Shown piece after piece: positions 21,411 to 33,271 of a stretch of DNA of 64,000 bases. The stretch is from Cristatella mucedo (lineage: Eukaryota > Bryozoa > Phylactolaemata > Cristatellidae): NCBI GenBank assembly GCA_009760855.2, contig WPIO01000008.1:4306501-4370500 (forward strand), written 5' to 3'. Numbering within the stretch: position 1 is the first letter of the stretch; every line of letters begins with the position of its first letter. Below the pieces are notes generated by a model, which saw nothing but the letters and a program-made list of their open reading frames with translations, made no database searches and was not told where the DNA came from. Both the position numbers and the translations under genes were made by a program.

Positions 21411-24400
21411 GATTGATAAAGAGCACCTTGGGGAGGGCAGCCAATAATTGAATGCAAAGGTAACTACATATTGAGGTGACTATGGAAGGGAGAAGTCGAC
21501 AATGCAAAAGGCCTGTAGGACTGATGTAAGTTGCCAGCAAACATTTCACTCGACTTATGCTGACTGCTAACTCACAAAAGTTAATGTATTTCTTCAAATT
21601 CATTTTGTAAAATGCAACTGATGTCAACAACTGCTTCAAACACATTAAAATAGACTAAAATACGCATTATTTCAGCAACCCATCAAATTTTTTCTACACC
21701 CTGGTCTTGACAGCACTTAATTCTTCTTTCTATGGCTGCTAACAGCAGCCATACGTCTGGGGCTATAAATATTTGTATGCAGCACACAAACGTGGAACAC
21801 TTAAGATATCCTAAAAGGTCTCCCGAAAATACAAATAGCACTAGGGAACTACTTCAAAAGTGATAGCAATCAAGCCAATCTTCATAAAAGCAAAACCATG
21901 GAAATAAGGCAGCTTTTCAAAAATGTCAACGTCAGATCAACATTCCGACTACGTGGAAACTAAACATAGCGAAGACCTGTGATTTTTCAAATTGAATGCT
22001 CACAGCAGGGTGGGGAGCGTAGGCTTGACTGCAGCAAGGTCAGCAGGACTGACTGAGTAACGAGGCTGGCATCATTCGCCAGTCGACGAAAGTACTACAA
22101 TTTCAATTCCTGCACATGTTCTAACATTACCACTATTCGGACACGGCACCGGTTCCCAGTATAGCTCAGTCTGCAACCGCAAAGCCACTAACACTGAGCA
22201 GGCACTCGCAAGCTTTTTATAAGCACTCAAGTTTAACGCTTGGTGCACTTCGACTTTGTCACCTGGTTTCAGGGGACCCGGGTTCGATTCACGGGGACAG
22301 CACCTGTTGTGTTCTGCTTTCCCTCTAGTGCTACGGAGAACTGTGGGGTGCTCAAGTACAAATTCCTTTTACTACAGAGCTCGTTGGCAAGGAGGACAAT
22401 TACAGTAGCCAGCTGACGAGTTAAAAAGTCATCACTGCCTATTCATAGCTTGCAATAAAGGTGATAGCATCATCAAGGATCCTACCTTCCCTTGCAGTGC
22501 CGAGCAAGGTTATCAGTCAGGATTAGGGATAAAAAGGATCGTCACATTTTTCAAACTCTAGTAGGATCAAGATCGGATTATAGTACTGCAAGAATCAATG
22601 TCGACCATCTGATCCCAGCCAGCCAATACCAACAATGGGTGACAGGTGAAAACCACACTGCTTTACATAAGGCCTTAAAAAGCTTTACGTGGACTAACTG
22701 TGGCTGCTCCTTCCAAATAAGAGGGCTGTGGGCTTAAGGCATTGCAGAATTTAATTAATTAATTAATGCGGAATTTAATTAAGGAATTCTGGTAGCTATA
22801 CCCCAAACCCTGATAAACATATTGCCTTTTCTATCACAGCAGAAAAATGGATTACAGAAAAATGTGTTCCTCGCGAGCATACTCGTGAAATCAGCAATGA
22901 TTTCGGCAGCAAAAAGAGTGAAGTCCTGAAGGTAGTATGATACAGTATAAACAAATTATAAGTTCAACCTGCTACAGAGAATATCAGCAATGTAACAATG
23001 CGGTGCACGAATTTAACAAAATAGAATCTGAGCTCAGGTGACCGATCCGGACTACCCCGGTCTCACACTAGGGTTTTGACAGAAATTGTAGTCTCTCGGC
23101 CATGCAATTGCATCTCCTGAAATAGTAAGACCAATGATCGTTAACGTCATTTGTCGGGCATATCCGAACAACATTAAAGAAGTACGCTATGACTGTTGAC
23201 CGACTACTGGCTTCTTAGGCACATTGAAGAAGTATGCTGCGACTGTTACAAAACTACTGGCTTATCAAGAAAGCAGTGAGAGCTCACTCTAGGTACCTAA
23301 ACAAATTTGTCAACACCGACCAAAGCTCTGGCAGTACTCCGAACTCAAGCCTCTTCTTATAACCTCCTCACTGCATATATTACCTCCTCACATATATATT
23401 ATATTATGTTATTGATTACAGTCATTGTTCTCAAAATTGACATCAATACGTCAAGTGTATTGTGTGTGCGTGCATGCGCAAGCGTGTGTGATTATGCATG
23501 AGCCTATACACTCAAGGGACCGAACTCCCCCAGATGAAGCATAATCTTGGATCGGAAGCACTTGCATCGAATGTACGTAGACCTCAGCGATCACAAAGCC
23601 TGCTCTGATGGGGGGAGCTAGTGACCGCAGAATGATCGGCTGCTACCGCTCGGCAATTGAGCCTCCCACAGAGGCTACTACCTAGGTAAGTGGAAAAGTG
23701 AAAAGCAGCCACTCTAAACTGGACATATTGAGTAGTCGACATGTTGGTACGTCTACCGCCATGCTCTAGCAACATAAAACGCAACCGCATCAGGAAGGAG
23801 TGACCAACGAGGCCTCGGAATAGTACAAGGAATTGCCGGATGAGCACGTGGACCAAATCTAAAAAGAAAGATCTTTCGGTCGAGCGCCAGCACGAAATTC
23901 GTAAGCTTTTGAAGCGTTTGGTGACCGAGCCAAACGTAGAAGGCATCGAGTGGAGTGCTGACATTCATGTAGACTAGTAAAGGTAAGGCTCGAGGTATGA
24001 GAGACGACCAACACAGACCGCCTCTCTGGGGGATCCATTGAGGGCACGCTGGCATCCGCATTGACCAGCCGAGCAAGTCAAGACGAGGCCACCGCCACGG
24101 TCACTCGCACGCACTGCCTACCCGCCCCTTGGCCTTCCCGGGCTGACGAACGTATGGGTCGGTGAGCGACTGAATAAATCAGTTGCGTATGCCTCAAGTG
24201 ATTCGGGCAGCTATCGCCAGCTAAGACTGGTGATTGGCAGGACAGCAGTGGTTTCGGTTTACCAACAGAATATGGCCTGCTATCCGAGTGCTCACAAAGG
24301 ATACTGGCAGTCCCACCCACCCACCCACTGGAAAACGACGGAAGATGTAAGGACACCATTACTGGCTTCCCACTTGTCTCCTGTTTAACCTGGGCAAGCT

Positions 24401-24590
24401 GTTCCTCTGCTAAGCGCTCCAGGCTAGCCAAATTTAGATCGGGCAGCGTTCACGGGAAGCAGTTTGGAATCATGCTCGTGGTTACCTTGACCTCAATGAT
24501 AGCCACATGCTACTGTGCACACCACAATACAGCTATAATATCCAGCCGAAATACAAAAGTATGACGGGTTTCGTAAACTGCATAACACTT
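21411..24590. other. Intergenic DNA, no gene supported
   Basis: No recognised exon. Near 22255-22300 a sequence like a tRNA T-arm (GGACCCGGGTTCGATTCAC) may mark another decayed SINE. A direct repeat of GAAGTATGCTGCGACTGTTA-like sequence occurs near 23180 and 23230. Minus-strand frames at 23584-24431 have no family resemblance. Confidence 0.45.
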
Positions 24591-24594
24591 GGCA

Positions 24595-25725
24595 TTATCC
24601 AACACAAAAATATAAATCAAAAACCAACTCTTTTGTGTAGCGCCTCACGAGAACCAGATCTCTATCCTGGCACTTTAGAACCCACTGCTAAAGAAGCAAT
24701 AACCAGAAGCTAGTCACAAAGGACTTACCGTGCTTAGGCAAGGATGAAAAACCTCACAAGAAAGACGCACAGAGTCACTGGTTTATAAGAGCCCTGGCTA
24801 GCGACGTGCACTGAATCGTGCACAGATAAGCACACGAAGTACGAGGAAACGAAGGAGGCCAGTTTATGGGGCGCCATGAGAGAAGGTGAGCCGATGAGAG
24901 GCATAAAGCGGAATTTGAGTGATGCTACAGCAATGCAGTGCGGTGACCGAAGCAGCAAGAGAGTGCCAGACTTTCGGTGCACATGAACCGAATGCTTGAC
25001 TGCCGAAAGATTTCAATTTGTGTGAGCGAAACCTCGAGACGTCTGGAAGCCAAAGAGTAAATGCTACGAGAGCAAACAGAAGGTGGGGGAGAGGTCGGAG
25101 AGTTAGGTTGGTGTAAGCATGAAAGCAACAGGTGGCCATAACGAGAATCAGGACGTCGGTTCAATACCCGTTACGGGAGCCAGTAAAGATCAGACAGAAG
25201 TGGTGTGCTGTGGCAGCTATTCGGTTGACGACAGATCAGCCGAGCTGCAGAATGTTGCACCAATTTGATATGATTAAGGGCACAGGCCATGAGTCATGAA
25301 TAAAGAGAACCGAAGCGATCTAGACATGATGCGTTTACTAGTTTGGCTGCCGTACTCTTGTTCAATTAAGCACCTCCTAATTTTGGCAACGCCTGGCTGT
25401 CGTACTCTAGTTTAATTAAGTGTCCTAATTTTGGTTATACTCCTCCGCTAAAAGTAGAACGACTTGACTGTGAAGGCAATGTGCTCATCTAATGACAGGC
25501 GGTTTTATAATAGCAAGCCCAGATTATGGGAAGATGCTACTGGAGTGATGCTGGATGAGCCAATCATGACGATGGGGTCTTTCAAGTTCCGATGGACATA
25601 AGGCTTGTCCGTAACTATTAGTATGGTCTCACCGGCATTAAGCTTCAAAAAATTCGTTGGCATCCAAGTGCAAATGTCATACCGATGCCGGCCAAAAGTG
25701 AATTAAATAAATGAATTAAATGAGT
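24595..25725 (-). mobile_element. LINE copy, minus strand, decayed
   Basis: The left end has the tail (TTGTGTAGCGCCTCACGAGAACCAGATCTCTATCCTGG). The minus strand then encodes fragments similar to FRSHKLKSFGSQAFGSCAPKVWHSL, QIEIFRQSSIRFMC and, near 25600, a segment matching the VTDKPYVHRNLKDPIV position of the other copies. Many frame breaks. Confidence 0.75.
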
Positions 25726-25865
25726 GGGGTGCAGAGCAAGGCTTAGAAGGGGCAAATAACAGGTAGAGCTGAGAGCCATGTGCACAGAGACGATAGCCAC
25801 GATTGAGTTTGCAATGACCTTACCTTAGTAAACCATTTTCTACAATTCTCGTGGAGTTAACAAGC

Positions 25866-25871
25866 TTTATT
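25866..25871 (-). terminator. Polyadenylation signal AATAAA of the TCF20/RAI1-like gene
   Basis: AATAAA on the minus strand, about 490 nt past the stop codon at 26363. It is the first canonical signal downstream that I see, and would give a 3' UTR of roughly half a kilobase containing a long GU repeat. Confidence 0.5.
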
Positions 25872-25958
25872 TCTAAAGAGCTGTTTTGCATCTTATTCCT
25901 TTACTGCCTGCTAAATGAACTGGCTCCAACCCATAGCGGGAAGTGTCACAGATTGCAT

Positions 25959-26055
<97 letters not shown>

Positions 26056-26078
26056 CAAACGCACACGTGCGTACACAC

Positions 26079-26148
<70 letters not shown>
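25959..26148. repeat. Compound (CA)n microsatellite in the 3' UTR
   Basis: About 80 bp of pure CA, a short interrupted section (26040-26081) and about 67 bp more. Because the host transcript is minus strand, the RNA would carry (GU)n. The Val-Cys and Thr-His frames across it are artefacts. Confidence 0.95.
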
Positions 26149-26150
<2 letters not shown>

Positions 26151-26362
26151 CCAAGACCTATTCTCCCCTAGCTTTGCAATTATTGTATGAAAAACTTCAT
26201 ACTGGAATATCAGAACAAGTAAGCCCAGGTAATAGGAAATGGGAAACCCTTCGGCACAGATAAACGGTTGCTTACACAACATCACGGCACTGGCATAAAT
26301 GCCACCAAATTTCTCATCCATAAACACACCCCCACAGCCACCCTGCCCCCCCCCGAGAAAAA

Positions 26363-26436
26363 TCACAGCATCGTTGTCATACGTACATTGTGGCGAGGGC
26401 ATATCGTCGAGAAATTCTCCTCCGTAAGAGTGCAAC
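26363..26436 (-). CDS. TCF20/RAI1: TCF20/RAI1-like protein, last coding exon (end of ePHD)
   Basis: Found by extending the ePHD finger past the previous donor. After acceptor CCTAG the exon starts GT TGC and encodes (G)CTLTEENFSTICPRHNVRMTTML then TGA at 26365-26363. This supplies the last zinc ligands of the extended PHD finger: a Cys, then CPRH, equivalent to ENFSxxCPKH in TCF20 and RAI1. It joins the G left by the exon ending at 26630 to make Gly. The protein ends only nine residues after the final ligand His. It is not visible as an ORF because another frame is open over it. Confidence 0.88.
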
Positions 26437-26629
26437 CTAGGGCATACAAGGCTCGCCGCTGTGACGCTGACATCCTTCACACTTAACGAGCAGCAGAAAA
26501 TTCAAAGGTGTTCACACGATCAACAAAGACAGAATCGCTAGCCATCGGCACATACAGCTCGAATGAAACGAGCCACAGTCAGCTGCAATGGAGCTGCGCT
26601 GGGACTGCACCGGTGCTTGGTCTACCTAC

Positions 26630-26723
26630 CGTCGTCTATTGCGCAGAGGTAGTGGTACTTGCTTGAGCACCCTTTGCAGTAGCAGCCCAGCAGCGCTCCA
26701 CTCCTTGCACACCTCGTGCAAAA
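26630..26723 (-). CDS. TCF20/RAI1: TCF20/RAI1-like protein, ePHD middle exon
   Basis: Ninety-four bases encoding FCTRCARSGALLGCYCKGC, SSKYHYLCAIDD plus one base. Preceded by a pyrimidine-rich acceptor ending TTGCAG and followed by donor GTAGGT. The CxxC-x(8)-C-x(3)-C spacing and YHYLCA are the core of the ePHD finger of TCF20 and RAI1 (CSHCQEAGATLGCYNKGC in human TCF20). This domain binds nucleosomes in the vertebrate proteins. The phases (0 in, 1 out) match both neighbours. Confidence 0.93.
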
Positions 26724-26957
26724 CTGCAAGGCAGCACGGCAGAACAGATGCGACCGAAACCGTAGGCATGAGGACATTCGGGTGATAGCAGAGCGGCATC
26801 CGTACAGGCACACGATCCCTTTTGTTGCAACAACATGGCACCAAATAAGGCCTCGATCTTTGAGAGCCAGCAACCAGCACTGGGGATCGGGGAGGAGAGG
26901 GATGGGAAGATACGTGGCCGCCCCTGTGGGGGTGAACGCCGCTCGAGGCATACTTAC
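26724..26957 (-). other. Stop-free 234-nt intron inside the ePHD coding region
   Basis: Begins GTAAGT and ends with a pyrimidine-rich tract plus CAG. The length is a multiple of three and it contains no in-frame stop, so the main exon and the ePHD exon read as one frame if it is kept. Retention would insert 78 residues between the VWYHEDC part and the CTRC part of the finger. Homology to TCF20 skips it exactly. Confidence 0.8.
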
Positions 26958-29900
26958 GCTCTGTTCGCCGAGGCCAATCGCTTCGTCAAGGCCCATCAGC
27001 TGCTGGCCGATAAGGTTGACGCCAGGCGCCCACACAACGCAGTCCTCGTGATACCAGACTGTTCGAGGGCGGCTGCCGCTGCCCTCAGCCGGCCGAGGCT
27101 CGCTGGAAGCCACCGAGCCGCCATGGCTGCCGCTGCCACTTCGAGTAGAAGCAGCGGCCGGCGAAGTTCTGACTGCTGGCTTGCCTCTCTTGCCCGACTC
27201 CGGGGTGTCCGGCGGCAGCCACTGCTGCTGCTGCGCGTACGGCTGGACCATCGCCGAGAATGACGTCGCCCCGGTGGACGCCAGGGGGCTGCAAGGCGAG
27301 CCCACGTAGCGGTAGGGACCGAAGAGGTCACCCATACTTCTGCAGTTGCTCACCTCGTGGCAGAACACGCACAGCCACGGCGAGTCGTCGGCAGCGAGCG
27401 AGCGTGCCGTCGCACCAGATGGCGCTGCGGCTGCTGCTGCGACTGCAGCCACCGCTGCCGAGTGCCGCGGGGACATCTCCTTGACGCGGCCGACCTTGGT
27501 GAAGCTGGCCACACGTGCTTCCTGCTTGTCGCCTCCGCCGCAGCCGGCCTTTCCGGCTGAGGCGGCGACAGAGGAAACGTGAGCTTCCGGCGTCAGGGGC
27601 ACTTCCGTCTTCGGAGCTGCTACGACCAGCTTCGACATGCCTGGCAAGCTGCCGGCAGCAGCAGCAGCAGCGCTCTTCAGCTGGGCCGAAAGCACGCTCA
27701 GAGGGGGGCTGGGACAGGCCACTCCTCTGCTGCCCACAGTGCCGGCACTGCCATGGCAGGCAAAGTCGGCGGCGACAGAAGCCGACCTCTTTGCAGGGGC
27801 GCCCTGCTTCGACTTATCTTTTTTTGTCGGTTTATAAGAAAGTCCGTCCTTTTTCTTATTCTTGCTTCCCAGCGGGCGGCCACGCTTCCTTTTCACCGAC
27901 TCCGTTTGGGCAGGCCCGCGGGCCAGCACAATGGTGGCCGAAGCGAGCACCGACGCGCTGCCGCTTCTGGGCTCCACCGGAAAAGCGTCCGTGCCGGCTT
28001 CTTGCTGCTCTCGTTTGCAGCTCGACGGCACCTGCTTGGCAGGCGAAGCTGCCATCAATGCGCGCAGAGTAGAGCCCAATGGCGGCGGCGGAGGCGAGAT
28101 GGCAGCCCCGGAAGGAGCTGCTGCTGCTGCTGCTGCCGATGCTTCTACTGCCCCCGCTGCGGCGGCACCGGACGCGGAAGCCGGCTGCGATGGATCAGCC
28201 ACAGCGGCCGGTCGATGACGAAACGCTTCAGAGGAAGCGGCGCCGGGCACGGCTTGCAGCGCTCGTCGGTCCAGCGACGATGGCAGCAGCAACGACAGAG
28301 CCCGACCGGCAGGCAAGGCCACCGGTCGGGGCGCGGATGCCGACGGCGCAGACTCTCCTGCGCACCTTCTGCCGCCTTCTTCGGCGATGGCCGCCGGCAC
28401 GCCGGAGCGAGCCCCCGGCGGGGCCACGCTCGACGACGGCCAGCGCCGGCTGCCGTGGCCGTGCGCCGATGCGCGCTCGGCGTCGTGGCATGCAGGCTCG
28501 ACGCCGACGACTACAGCCTTAGCGAGATCGGGCGGCGCCTGGCTGCCACGCGCGCTAGCCACTGCAGCCGCAGGGGAGCTCGGCATGGCCGCGGCAGCCG
28601 CTCGTTCGTCGTCAGTCGGCGCCCGATGCAGTGGCGTCGGCGGCAGTTTCCTGGCGTGTGTCTTTTGCTTCTTCGACGGATGCAGCAGCGGCTGCGCTGG
28701 CGCAGGAGACGACAGCAGCGGTTCGGCCCACGTGGAAGGAGCGGACGCTTCTGCTGCTGCGTCTATCGCTAGGCCTTGCTTCCGCTTGCGAAGCGGCACG
28801 TTCTTACTGTTGCTGTAGTCGATGCCGGCAGGGGCAGGATGGATCTCCGGACGCTGCGCCGCCACTTGCTCGTCCGGCTGAGCTGCCGATCCTGCGGCAG
28901 CTGGGACGGCAGAGGGCGCTGCACGAGCTTCCGGCGCCGGCTCGGCTGCTGCAGCAGCAGCAGCTTTGGTGACAGCCGCGGCTGCGTCGGCCACGGTGCA
29001 CGCCGATGAGCGCTCCTCTGCTGCCGTGCAGCTAGCATCGGCGTCAGCCGTGGCGACGGTTGGCTCAGCGCTCGAGTTGTCGTGGGGCTCTTGCACATTC
29101 TGGCTGCCCGAGTTGTCGTCAACACTGTCGTCGGCACTTTTTGCCGGCTGCCTCTGCAGCCGGTGCTGCTGCGGCGGCCAGTCCTGCAGCTGTTGCTGCT
29201 GCCGCCGCTGCTCCCGCGGCTGCGCTGGGCTGCACAGGCCATAGCCGTCCAGGGCGTGGCTCCGCTCTGCCTCGTGGCTCTGCTCACCATTCGTCCACCG
29301 CCGCTGGCGCTGAGTGAGATCGCTAGCTCCACATTCCTCCACGGCGTCAGCAGGTGCAGCCACACTTGCAAGGAGGCGGTCTGCGCACGCAGTTCCTATG
29401 AGCTTCCGGTGAGCGGCCATCTCGGTGCCGTCCTCTACGCCCAGCGGACTGCCAGCTTTGCAATCGTCAAGGGACGGCATGCCGTCCTCCGTCTCAGCGC
29501 CAGCGGCGCAGCAGCGATCCTCCCGAAAGCCGCTGCCAGCGCTGTCAGCGCTACTGCTGCTGCTGCTGCTACCAATATAAACGGTCGCGACATCCAGCAC
29601 AGGGCTGTGCAATGAGCTCGCCAGCGGAGACGAGCTCTTTTCGGGCTCTGCTGCCGCTGCCGCCGCCGCTGCTGCTGCCGCTTGCAAGTCCTCGGGGCTG
29701 CTCGCGCTCGGACCGTCCGCCACTCGGGCAGTACTCATCACGCCAGCGCCGGCAGCTCCTCCCAGACCCGCGCTACCGCCGCCACCGCTGGTGGTGCCCG
29801 GCACAGGGCCGCTGCCGGTCGCGGCGGCACCACGCGGGCTGGCAGCAGCGCTCGCCATCACCATGGAGCCCACTCTGCCGCCAGCGTCGGCTGGCCTGCT

Positions 29901-31108
29901 CCGGTCGGGCAGCTGCACAGAAGGAGGCAGCTGACCCAGTGGAGCGCTCAGCAGAGCCTGCAGCGTGTGCTCGCTGCGCGCGGCCTGGCCACCGCCGGCG
30001 GCGGCGGAAGGTGCTCCGGCCAACGCCGCCCACGGGGCAGCTGGCAGCCCCAGGAGCGAACCGCTGCTGCTGGTGCTAGCTGGAACCGAGGTGGCGGCAG
30101 CAGCAGCAGGCAGCATGCCGCCCTGAGGAGGAGGGGGCGGCGGCAGCAGCAGCAGCGAGGCATCGTGCGACCCGCCTGAAGCTGCCGCTGCAGCAAACGA
30201 GCCGCTGCTGCGGCTGCCAGCACCACCGCCTTTTCTGGACACTCCTCCTCCTCCGCTACCATCGCCGGTGGCCAGAGACGTGGGCGATGCCATCTTGCGA
30301 GCCTTCTCCGCCGTAGCAGCCTTCTTGCTGCCGGGTGCCTTCGTCTTCGTGCCGGATGGCGATGACGACGGTGCTGACGCTGCGGCCACTGCCTTCGAGC
30401 TCGTCTTCTTGCTCTGACTGGGGCCGGCCCTCGGCGGCGGCTGCGGCCGATCGGGCGCCTCCTGCTTCAAGTGGTCACCGTGGGGCGCGTACGAGGCGGG
30501 ATAGCCGCTGGCCAGATACGGCACGCTGCCGGTCGAGTGCCCTGCATACATCGCATACAGGTGCGACTGTGGCTGCAGCTGCTGCTGCTGCTGCTGCAAC
30601 AGCTGCTGCTGCTGCAACTGCTGCTGATGCAGCAGCTGCTGCTGATGATGCTGGTGGTGGTGGTTGTACAAGGTCATGGCATCGTGAAGGCCAGCAGCGC
30701 CACCGGAAACGATGCTCTTCGGGTCTACGGGGTACTTGTCCGAGATCTGCGCCAGACGCTCCAGCGACTGAAGCGGGCTGCCGAACACACCACCACCACC
30801 AGCAGTGGCAGCGGTGGCAACGACGACCGAGTCGCCACCCGGGTGGCTGCCGCTGCCCATCATCTGCGCAGGTGAGCTCATCTGCTGCTGCTGCTGCTGC
30901 TGCAGAGGATGATGCAATCTCGCCATCCCTGCTGCTGTCAGGTGCTGCGTCCGAGCAATGCCCGGACCGTAAATGCCACCGCCAGCGGCCGCTGTCGATG
31001 GCGACGAGGAAGCACCACCGAGGTGCGGGTGCAGCATCAACTGAGAAGCACCGGGCGAGCTTCGGTGTAAATGACTTTGCGACAGAATGTGGGGTGGAGG
31101 TGTGCGCC
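26958..31108 (-). CDS. TCF20/RAI1: TCF20/RAI1-like chromatin factor, giant central exon
   Basis: Encodes 1,383 codons plus two leading bases, between acceptor TTTTTCAG (31109) and donor GTAAGT (26957). Numbered from the possible start at 34185, it spans residues about 316-1699. It has Gln-rich (about 472-497), Ser/Ala/Pro/Gly-rich disordered stretches, basic nuclear-localisation-like clusters (RKRKQG, PSKKQKTHARK) and an AT-hook, KRKRGRPLGSKNKKK, at about 1386. The C-terminal zinc-finger part follows: WLCVFC, SMGDLFGPY (about 1573), a low-complexity linker, then VWYHEDCVVWAPGV and GLDEAIGLGEQS. MGDLFGPY, the GRPxGSxNK AT-hook and WxHEDCxxWA are hallmarks shared by TCF20 and RAI1, nuclear transcriptional co-regulators that bind nucleosomes. 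A giant exon followed by small ePHD exons is also the vertebrate layout. Function in this animal is inferred from family only. Long plus-strand frames over this exon are shadows. Confidence 0.92.
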
Positions 31109-32300
31109 CTGAAAAACAGCGCAAAGCAGCTAAGCTCAACTGGGCCGTGTCAGTTAGGGAATCAACAGTGACAAGCGCTCTGCGCAACAGCCTGCAGATT
31201 TCTAGGACTGGCATGTGATGGACTTCACCCACGCACGCCTCCTGCCCAGGAGCCGGAAATTGCAGTGGGAGTAAGTAAGCTGCGGGAGTGACCAGAGGCG
31301 GTTCGGCGCCAGTAAGCACTGGGAGCCGGTTTCGCAGGCTGCCTGAGGCAGCCTATTAGGGAATGGAGGCAACGAAGTGTCTACATTATTACAGGTAATT
31401 TCCAGCCAGCTCTTTCGCGTGGCACAAGGAAGAGAGGATCGATGCTCCTTGGCCAACCTTGCTCCATTTACGGCTGTCAGTGTACCACTGGCTTTCGCTC
31501 ACACTGCAGTTGAGGGCCAACGAGTAGCAAACGAGTGAGCACACATAGCAAAGCGGCAGGAATGCGTCGACATCGCGACATGCATGCACGACTCTCTCAC
31601 AAAATGGACAAAAAACAGGTGCACCAGTCGAATGAACTACAGGGCAGTGCTGCTTCGAGAAGCGACCAGCAGCTCCCGGGTGAGGGGGTAGGAAAGGGTT
31701 GCAATTAACGCCGAAACCACTCACCCAGCTGGCCAATTACCTTATGCAACTGGCTTGACTGAGCTTATGGAACTGCAGCCTGCCCTTTGGTCACCATCCC
31801 TGCACGTGACCTACACGTGGCCATTGGGGGGGTGAAGGGGAAGGAAGTGACCCGACGGTATAGGCTGCCACACACGGCCATGAATGTGAGGCAGTGATGC
31901 AGGATTCCTCACACAGCGGAGCTCCGCTGGACTCTTTCTGCTCACCGGAAGGGGGAGGAGTCACACAGATTTAGTTACTTTTTTGCCGTCAAGGCCGTGA
32001 AAAATACTACATAAAAAAGACAGCACATGCCACTGGCTTCTGTGACACAACGACACGATCTCCATGTGCCATTCTTAGCTTGGCAAATGCAAGAAACGGA
32101 ACAGAAACCGGACGAAAACCGGACGAGGAAAAGTGGTGAGTGCAAACGTTGATCCACTACGGCGGCGGCGCAGACTGCTAGCAGCCCGGCTGGCAGAGGC
32201 ACGAAAGGCAGAACCGGATACGATATGCTGGTTCCGCCAGCACATAGCAAGAATATGTACGGCAGAGGCGCGCGCAAACACATGCACGTCTGGCTGTTAC
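31109..32300. other. Intron of the TCF20/RAI1-like gene
   Basis: Runs from donor GTAACA at 32300 to the acceptor at 31109 (1,192 nt). Phase 1 on both sides. No other gene or repeat seen inside. Confidence 0.8.
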
Positions 32301-32758
32301 CGGGCGAGCTGGTCGAATGAACAGAGCCGGGACTCAGCTGCCCGTGGCTGCCGCCGCCGCCGTGCGCCGACGGGCTGCGTATGCTTCGTGGACTCATCGG
32401 CCCAGCAGCAGCTGTCGTCGGCGAAGGATGCGACGACGAGGAGGAGCTGGCTGCAGGTCGCGATGATGCCACACCCATCACCGGACTGAGCATGCCTGTC
32501 GGACGTCCATAAGGCGGGCCAGGAGAGTAGCTACTTCCGGTCATGGGCCCAGAGCCGGCAACATTGCTGCTGCCGCCGCCACTACACAGCGGGGCCATAG
32601 CAGCAGTCGACATGTGTGTGTGCTGGTGAGGCGGCTGCTGCGGCACCGGATGTGAGCCTGTCGCTGTCGACCTGGCGCTCGGCGGCAGCGGCGCAGCTGC
32701 CGGCGCGCGGTAGGCGGATGATGCCATGTGGTATATCGAGTCAGCAATTTCCTGCGGA

Positions 32759-32797
<39 letters not shown>

Positions 32798-33039
32798 TGC
32801 TGCAGCACTGGACGGACGGTGGGCCCGAGCTGGTGAGGGAAGTGTGCATAGCTCGAGCCACCATTTATGTAGTGACCGCTGGCACTGTTCTGATAGTGGT
32901 TCATCATGGTCATCTGATCACCAGATGGCACCGGAAACGGACTGCCATAGCTGGATGGCGGCATGCTCTGCAGCTGCTGCGGCTGCTGTTGCCCCATGCC
33001 TCCGAACATGTGGCCGTACCCAGGGCCGTCCACCGAAGC
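32301..33039 (-). CDS. TCF20/RAI1: TCF20/RAI1-like protein, N-terminal disordered exon
   Basis: 739 nt, phase 0 in (after TTGGCAG) and phase 1 out (CCCG before GTAACA), joining the central exon to read SSPGRTPPPHIL. It begins ASVDGPGYGHMFGGMG and is rich in Gln, Ser, Pro, Met and Tyr, with a polyglutamine tract coded by CAG/CAA at about 32757-32805 and many SP/PS motifs. TCF20 and RAI1 N-termini are likewise long, Q/S/Y-rich and disordered, but there is no motif here that alone would name the family. The assignment rests on splice-phase continuity. Confidence 0.83.
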
Positions 33040-33170
33040 CTGCCAAGCAGACAGCAATGCGATGCACTGTGCATGCACATAGGAATCAGCAACGTCACAG
33101 CCACCTCAGCGAGGAATCACACTAACTAAATTGCCGCAGCAGGAGCAGCAGCAGCAATAGGAGCGCTCAC

Positions 33171-33271
33171 CAGACCGCCGCCTCCCATCATGCCACCATA
33201 TTGCGCAAAGGGCATGGACATCTGAGACTGGTCCATGCCACTCGGATCGTACATGTAGGGCGCCATGCCGT
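33171..33271 (-). CDS. TCF20/RAI1: TCF20/RAI1-like protein, small upstream exon
   Basis: 101 nt between acceptor TTTGCAG and donor GTGAGC, encoding (N)GMAPYMYDPSGMDQSQMSMP, FAQYGGMMGGGGL. Phase 1 in and 0 out, matching the A at the end of the exon at 34080 and the GCT opening the exon at 33039. The Met/Gly/Tyr-rich composition continues that of the next exon. Confidence 0.8.

Noticed and set aside
22255-22300. tRNA gene suggested by GGGTTCGATTC
   Set aside because: Only a T-arm-like sequence is present; there is no acceptor stem or anticodon arm pairing, so at most a decayed SINE.
24078-24440. Minus-strand segment DLNLASLERLAEEQLAQVK that looks like a helix-rich exon
   Set aside because: No acceptor before it, a stop just upstream and no good donor after it; probably chance.
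25911-26480. 189-codon minus frame with a long Val-Cys repeat
   Set aside because: Translation of the (GT)n microsatellite. The part overlapping 26363-26436 is in the wrong frame for the real ePHD exon.
27579-28772. 397-codon plus-strand open frame
   Set aside because: It is antisense to the GC-rich TCF20/RAI1-like exon, is Arg/Cys/Ala-rich with no family resemblance, and has no splice or start support. The minus strand carries conserved motifs in the same stretch.
30335-31171. 278-codon plus-strand open frame
   Set aside because: Same situation: a shadow of the Q/A/S-rich coding exon with homopolymeric Ala/Thr runs.
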